The notes beneath the pieces were generated by a model that saw nothing but the letters and a program-made list of their open reading frames with translations, did no database searches and was not told where the DNA came from. A DNA stretch of 64,000 nt from Cyprinodon diabolis (lineage: Eukaryota; Chordata; Actinopteri; Cyprinodontiformes; Cyprinodontidae): contig CM060068.1 of NCBI GenBank assembly GCA_030533445.1, positions 20,750,510 to 20,814,509 on the forward strand, given 5' to 3'. Made by a program: the position numbers and the translations under genes. Below are positions 61,501 to 64,000 of the stretch, piece after piece (the first letter of the stretch is position 1; each line of letters begins with the position of its first letter).

Positions 61501-63473
61501 GGTTTTAAGCAAATTCTTTACTGCCGTTTTGATGCTTCTTTGGACTAATTGCACACAATCTAGATAAAACTAAAAGCCTTTCATACAAATGGAATCATTT
61601 TAGAACTAAACTAGACTTTTTATAAGTCTAATAATTAAAATATACTTAAATTTAAAGTATATAGTGAAAAACTAATTAATTCTTTATGACCTAATTATTA
61701 ACGATACCAACCTTGGAAGTCCCCTTAGTGGAGAAGTAAAGGCCTGACCTCCGTAAAACAAAATAGAACTTCTTCCAGGACTTCTTGCTTTGCTCTTTGA
61801 CATGAAGGTGGCCATGGATTTCAGGACAAGTGCTGGATTTGAGGAAGATCTGTTTGAATAGAGAAATATTTGACCATCCATATATCATCATTACCCTGGT
61901 AATAAAACCAGGGTTCTGCATTAAGAAAAAGCTTCATACCTCAATGAGCTCAGAATGATCCACGATGTCATTAGTTTCCGTGGAGATGGAAACCATGTGA
62001 TCTGGGAAAAAGTCCTATTGAATTTAGCAAAATTTGTTTGACATTAATTCATGTTTTTGACTATGATACAATGTGTGTGACCTAGTGGCAGTTTTTGATA
62101 AAGGCTTGTGGGCTACTAAGGTGGCATTAGAAATGGGTGAACAAGCACCTACAAAAAAAACACTTGTCTGTCATGACAAATCCTTAAAGTTACCAATGAT
62201 CCAACGTACAGTAGGTGTCTACAGCCTCTTTTCTGTTTCCATGACTTTTAGTCATGATCTACAATACTAAAAGCCTTCCATGCATTTTGACACGTTTACA
62301 CCAGAGTAGTTTTGACTTCCCGGGGACAGACTTCACTAGATAAAAGTTCCTGGTCTGAGGATAGGACTTCCATATTAGCCTGGGATTATAAGTGGTGGGG
62401 TAAAAAAGGGACTCTTCAAATGCAAGGTCAATGGATGATGAGAACAGTATAGGATGTCATTAAATTTAACAAATTAGACTTCCTGTCATACAAATACGCA
62501 AACATCACAATGTTTATGAGGTTTCCAGCATTCAAAGAAAATAGCTGATTCCTGGCACATTGTTTTTAAACTCTTACTAGCTTTATCCAATAAGTGACAG
62601 ATACACAGCTATAAATCAGCCAGATGATTTCTAATGGTTTTGTTTGGTGTATTTCAGTATTCCATTTGTCTCTAAACAAATCAATTTGGCTGAGATTAAA
62701 TTTTAAGTTTCAGAACAGGATAGTTTTATTTTGACTTTAATGTGTTAAGAGAGAGCTGGGGAGTACATTTGAAGATGAACAATCCTCTTATTTTAAAGAA
62801 ATGATTGTCACAATGGTACAAATGATAAAGTTCCTGAAGGATTAGTAAACAAAAAAAACACATGGATCAAAAATTAGAAATCCTTTTCCACAGCTTCATA
62901 TCTGTGCTTCTTGCTATTACAGTTGCTAGGCTACAGAGGTTATGCCGGGGTAAGTGCAGGAAGAGCTGGTGATGCATTTGGTTCTTTTTAACGCTATCAG
63001 ATTGACTAAAGGTACAATGCAGTTTTGTTGTCAACCTTTACAAAACTTTTTTCATGGCTTGTCAGATCAGTTAAAACAAAGACGCAAATTAAGTGGTATT
63101 TCTTTCACCCAGGTAAAAAAAATCTCAGGTAATTATGTCTTGCGACTCTATGTCAAAAAGAGGTCATGGGGAGTTCCCTCATTGCTGCCGGGAAACAGGA
63201 AACAATTTTATTTGCTTTGTGTTAAACTACAGCATTATGTCCCAAAACTGAATTTACTGTATAACAAACTTGTCCAGTTTGCCATTCATACAAAAACCAC
63301 CGCTGGTCTGAAAGCTTGATCGTTTTCAGTAAAATCATTTGACATACTTACCAGGGGTTTCTTAAAGAATTCATATTTGGCATAATTCTTCCTAAAATAC
63401 AGCCGACTGTCTGTGTCCATCCCACTGCCTGATTGCACGTCCATTACATATTCATGATCTTCTATGGTTCGCT
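49409..63473 (-). CDS. grb14: GRB14 adaptor protein, 3' part of gene (11 exons; RA end, PH, BPS, SH2)
   Basis: Exons, from 5' to 3' on the minus strand: 63473-63352, 62014-61940, 61849-61712, 58110-58000, 57899-57804, 57484-57422, 54003-53887, 53143-53074, 52992-52905, 52519-52426, 49555-49409. All splice phases agree, giving 372 residues and a TGA stop. The order is RA end, PH (about residues 66-170), BPS (about 187-225) and SH2 (about 255-350). GRB14 is a cytosolic adaptor whose BPS region acts as a pseudosubstrate inhibitor of the insulin receptor kinase and whose SH2 binds phosphotyrosine. The SH2 keeps the FLLRDS arginine. Assignment to GRB14 rather than GRB10 or GRB7 rests on [16 protein letters not shown] followed by [18 protein letters not shown], and on [20 protein letters not shown] near the C terminus. 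Human GRB14 has 540 residues, so about 168 N-terminal residues and the promoter lie beyond the window. Three hAT elements sit in the introns. Confidence 0.95.
49556..52425. other. grb14 last intron
   Basis: About 2.9 kb, AT-rich, no nested gene or intact mobile element seen. Contains intronic duplicate A. Confidence 0.75.
51021..51088 (+). repeat. Intronic duplicate A (pairs with 54420-54490)
   Basis: GCAACACTTACTGTAATTCC then CGACTAAGCTTCACAATTTA and AATAAG, closely matching the sequence at 54420 in the same orientation. It lies in the last grb14 intron. Confidence 0.8.
52426..52519 (-). CDS. grb14: grb14 exon: SH2 phosphotyrosine pocket
   Basis: 94 bp after TTCCAG, ending at GTAAGT. Encodes [20 protein letters not shown] then [11 protein letters not shown]. 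The arginine of FLLRDS is the residue that contacts phosphotyrosine. Confidence 0.94.
52905..52992 (-). CDS. grb14: grb14 exon: N-terminal SH2
   Basis: 88 bp, entering in phase 1 after GCCTCAG and leaving in phase 2 at GTAAAT. Encodes [20 protein letters not shown] and then [14 protein letters not shown] and SRDEAQRL are hallmarks of the GRB SH2 start. Confidence 0.93.
53074..53143 (-). CDS. grb14: grb14 exon: BPS-SH2 linker
   Basis: 23 codons plus one base, between CCTCAG and GTATGT. Encodes a basic, serine-rich stretch starting [13 protein letters not shown]. It diverges from mammals, as expected of a linker, but the WR-RK junction and the phase-1 exit are right. Confidence 0.88.
53887..54003 (-). 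CDS. grb14: grb14 exon: BPS region (insulin receptor inhibitory segment)
   Basis: 39 codons, phase 0, between ATTTCAG and GTGAGC. Encodes [20 protein letters not shown] and continues [19 protein letters not shown]. This is the BPS core, which in GRB14 docks in the insulin receptor kinase as a pseudosubstrate. It is almost unchanged from mammalian GRB14. Confidence 0.95.
54420..54490 (+). repeat. Intronic duplicate B (pairs with 51021-51088)
   Basis: GCAACACTTATTGTCATTCC then TGACTAAGCTTCACAATGTA and AATAAG, followed in both copies by ATGAACAAATT after a short variable stretch. It lies in another grb14 intron. Confidence 0.8.
55930..57271 (+). mobile_element. hAT-type nonautonomous element in a grb14 intron, with promoter and first-exon remnant
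   Basis: Termini CAGTGGTGG and CCGCCACTG are inverted, and an exact 8-bp duplication GGCCCCAG flanks the element (55922-55929, 57272-57279), which indicates hAT transposition. Inside, a CCAAT box (56220-56224) precedes a CpG-richer stretch and ATGGCG at 56320. That opens a 14-codon frame, [14 protein letters not shown], ending exactly at a GTGAGA donor (56362). An AATAAA lies at 57039-57044 near the other end. I infer a deletion derivative of a spliced autonomous element that keeps its promoter, first exon and perhaps its polyadenylation region. The first-exon peptide is not one I recognise. Confidence 0.85.
56631..56681. repeat. GT-rich microsatellite
   Basis: Imperfect (GT)n interrupted by GGGT and TAT, inside the hAT element. 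Confidence 0.9.
57422..57484 (-). CDS. grb14: grb14 exon: PH-BPS linker
   Basis: 21 codons, phase 0, between TTTCAG and GTAAGC. Encodes [20 protein letters not shown]; the GMQLYQN start matches the segment after the PH helix. This exon is too short to be seen as an open frame and was placed from flanking phases. Confidence 0.9.
57804..57899 (-). CDS. grb14: grb14 exon: PH C-terminal helix
   Basis: 32 codons, phase 0, after a CTGCAG acceptor. Encodes [20 protein letters not shown] then MRLLK, the conserved C-terminal helix of the PH domain. The donor is GTTGGC, again non-consensus after +2. Confidence 0.94.
58000..58110 (-). CDS. grb14: grb14 exon: middle of PH domain
   Basis: 37 codons, phase 0, from a TACAG acceptor to a GTAATA donor. 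Encodes [20 protein letters not shown] and ends [12 protein letters not shown], matching the PH strands 5-7. Confidence 0.94.
58538..59565. mobile_element. hAT-type nonautonomous element in a grb14 intron
   Basis: Starts CAGTGGCGTTGCTAG and ends in CCCTG, with an exact 8-bp duplication ACTATGAT (58530-58537, 59566-59573). Inner ends share a GGGGCTCCAAGCAA motif in direct orientation (from about 58561 and 59518). No transposase frame remains. It lies in the large intron between exons 61712-61849 and 58000-58110. Confidence 0.82.
59718..60711. mobile_element. hAT-type nonautonomous element in a grb14 intron
   Basis: Termini TAGTGATG and CATCACTA are perfect inverted ends, and an exact 8-bp duplication CTTATGCA flanks them (59710-59717, 60712-60719). 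The right part is rich in CpG and CTCG repeats (CCTCGACACGCG, CGCCTCGAAGCC). There is no transposase frame. It begins only 144 bases after the previous hAT element's duplication. Confidence 0.85.
60221..60279 (-). other. tRNA-like segment inside hAT element
   Basis: The minus strand has GGTTCAAGACC, a match to the B-box consensus, preceded about 40 bases earlier by CAGCTGTAAGAG, a poor A box. No clover-leaf can be drawn with confidence. Confidence 0.25.
61712..61849 (-). CDS. grb14: grb14 exon: first half of PH domain
   Basis: 46 codons, phase 0. Encodes [20 protein letters not shown] and then [14 protein letters not shown], the strand 1-4 region of the GRB PH domain that binds phosphoinositides. 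The donor reads GTTGGT, a weak match to the usual GTRAGT. Confidence 0.94.
61940..62014 (-). CDS. grb14: grb14 exon: RA-PH linker
   Basis: 25 codons, phase 0 at both ends, between a CAATAG acceptor and a GTATGA donor. Encodes [15 protein letters not shown], matching the FFPEHMV segment between RA and PH in the family. Confidence 0.92.
62015..63351. other. grb14 intron
   Basis: About 1.3 kb between RA and linker exons, AT-rich, no element recognised. The 121-codon plus frame at 62954 is antisense and shows no family pattern. Confidence 0.75.
63352..63473 (-). CDS. grb14: grb14 exon: end of RA domain
   Basis: The exon follows a CCCCAG acceptor, contributes two bases of a split codon, then 40 codons beginning [13 protein letters not shown] and containing [23 protein letters not shown] donor follows. 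This is the last strand and helix of the Ras-associating domain in GRB7/10/14 proteins. It is the most 5' exon I can find; no further exon is recognisable in 63474-64000. Confidence 0.93.
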
Positions 63474-64000
63474 CTGGGGAAAACACAGGGGTAGAACAAA
63501 ATTCACAGCTTAATGATAGTTTTTAACACGCATCTAACCAGTTACAGAAAAACAGGTATGTTATTAGACTTAGACAGATTTTATTTGTCATTTCGTTTAC
63601 ACAATTGTAAAACAAAAAGAACTTTTGTTCAGAACAGCTTTCTGGACAATTTCATCATTTTAAAAGTGCAGCCTTGAAAAGTTTAAATATTCTCAATGGA
63701 AAATTATTGGTTATTTAAAAATAAAGGTCAAAATGTTGATAGAATAGTTCAATACATTGTTTAATATGTCCCCTTACTTCTTTGTATGGCCTTATCAGAA
63801 AGCATGTTTCTGACATAAAAAATGACTGTATATGAAAATAATGTTTTAATCAATGTCTTTATTTTAGAGATTTACCAAAAAACTAACGTTTAAAAGTCAC
63901 CGTTACCCAGCAACAACAACAAAACTCTTCAGTATGGAAACAGCTACTGAATGAAGACAATTCTGATTTAGTGTCAGCAATTTTAACTTTTGGCAAGGTT
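63474..64000. other. 5' part of grb14 intron, continuing beyond the window
   Basis: AT-rich; no upstream RA exon could be found here, so the gene continues past 64000. Confidence 0.7.

Larger units (their letters stand above)
58111..61711. other. grb14 intron with two hAT insertions
   Basis: About 3.6 kb splitting the PH domain coding sequence. Over half is the two hAT elements at 58538 and 59718. The 105-codon frame at 60357-60674 crosses the CpG-rich end of the second hAT element and is not a gene. Confidence 0.8.

Noticed and set aside
1..64000. CRISPR arrays, operons, prophage or bacterial defence systems
   Set aside because: No regularly spaced repeats or compact prokaryotic genes; introns and fish transposons show a vertebrate genome.

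Overview
This window looks like teleost fish nuclear DNA, probably percomorph. It is AT-rich, has no operon-like packing, and carries many fish-type DNA transposons (Tc1/mariner, hAT, TTAA-flanked MITE), a tRNA-derived SINE and TA microsatellites. Its one host gene is split by GT-AG introns. The species cannot be named from the sequence.

The host gene lies on the minus strand at 49409-63473. It is the 3' part of grb14, a GRB7/10/14 adaptor that binds and inhibits the insulin receptor. Eleven consecutive coding exons were placed by hand from splice sites and reading phase. They join without a gap into about 372 residues covering the end of the RA domain, the whole PH domain, the BPS region and the whole SH2 domain, to the stop codon. 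The first ~168 residues expected of the family, and the promoter, lie beyond 64000.

Positions 1 to about 49000 hold no protein-coding gene that I can support apart from transposon genes. This is the 3' flank of grb14; in human the neighbour on that side is FIGN, across a large gene desert. The stretch mixes AT-rich unique sequence, a few GC-richer blocks that could be conserved noncoding elements (not testable here), and mobile elements.

Mobile elements, left to right: an unclassified teleost repeat (7905-8310); a 568-bp element with 68-bp terminal inverted repeats, a 9-bp target duplication and the N-terminal fragment of a RecQ-like helicase (8629-9196); hAT-type elements with exact 8-bp duplications (9303-9682, 20534-20910, 29884-30515, and three inside grb14 introns: 55930-57271, 58538-59565, 59718-60711); two oppositely oriented copies of one repeat family (17950-18575, 27232-28140); a tRNA-Ile-like SINE (26190-26513); a Tc1 relic (36085-36410); an apparently complete Tc1 element with an intact 354-aa DD34E transposase (37460-38707); a TTAA-flanked MITE (40635-41116); and a second complete Tc1 element with 202-bp inverted repeats and an intact 334-aa DD34E transposase (45964-47575).

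The observations most worth following are the helicase-bearing inverted-repeat element, the two intact and unrelated Tc1 elements, the intronic hAT element that seems to keep its own promoter and first exon, and a ~70-bp sequence present twice within grb14 introns.
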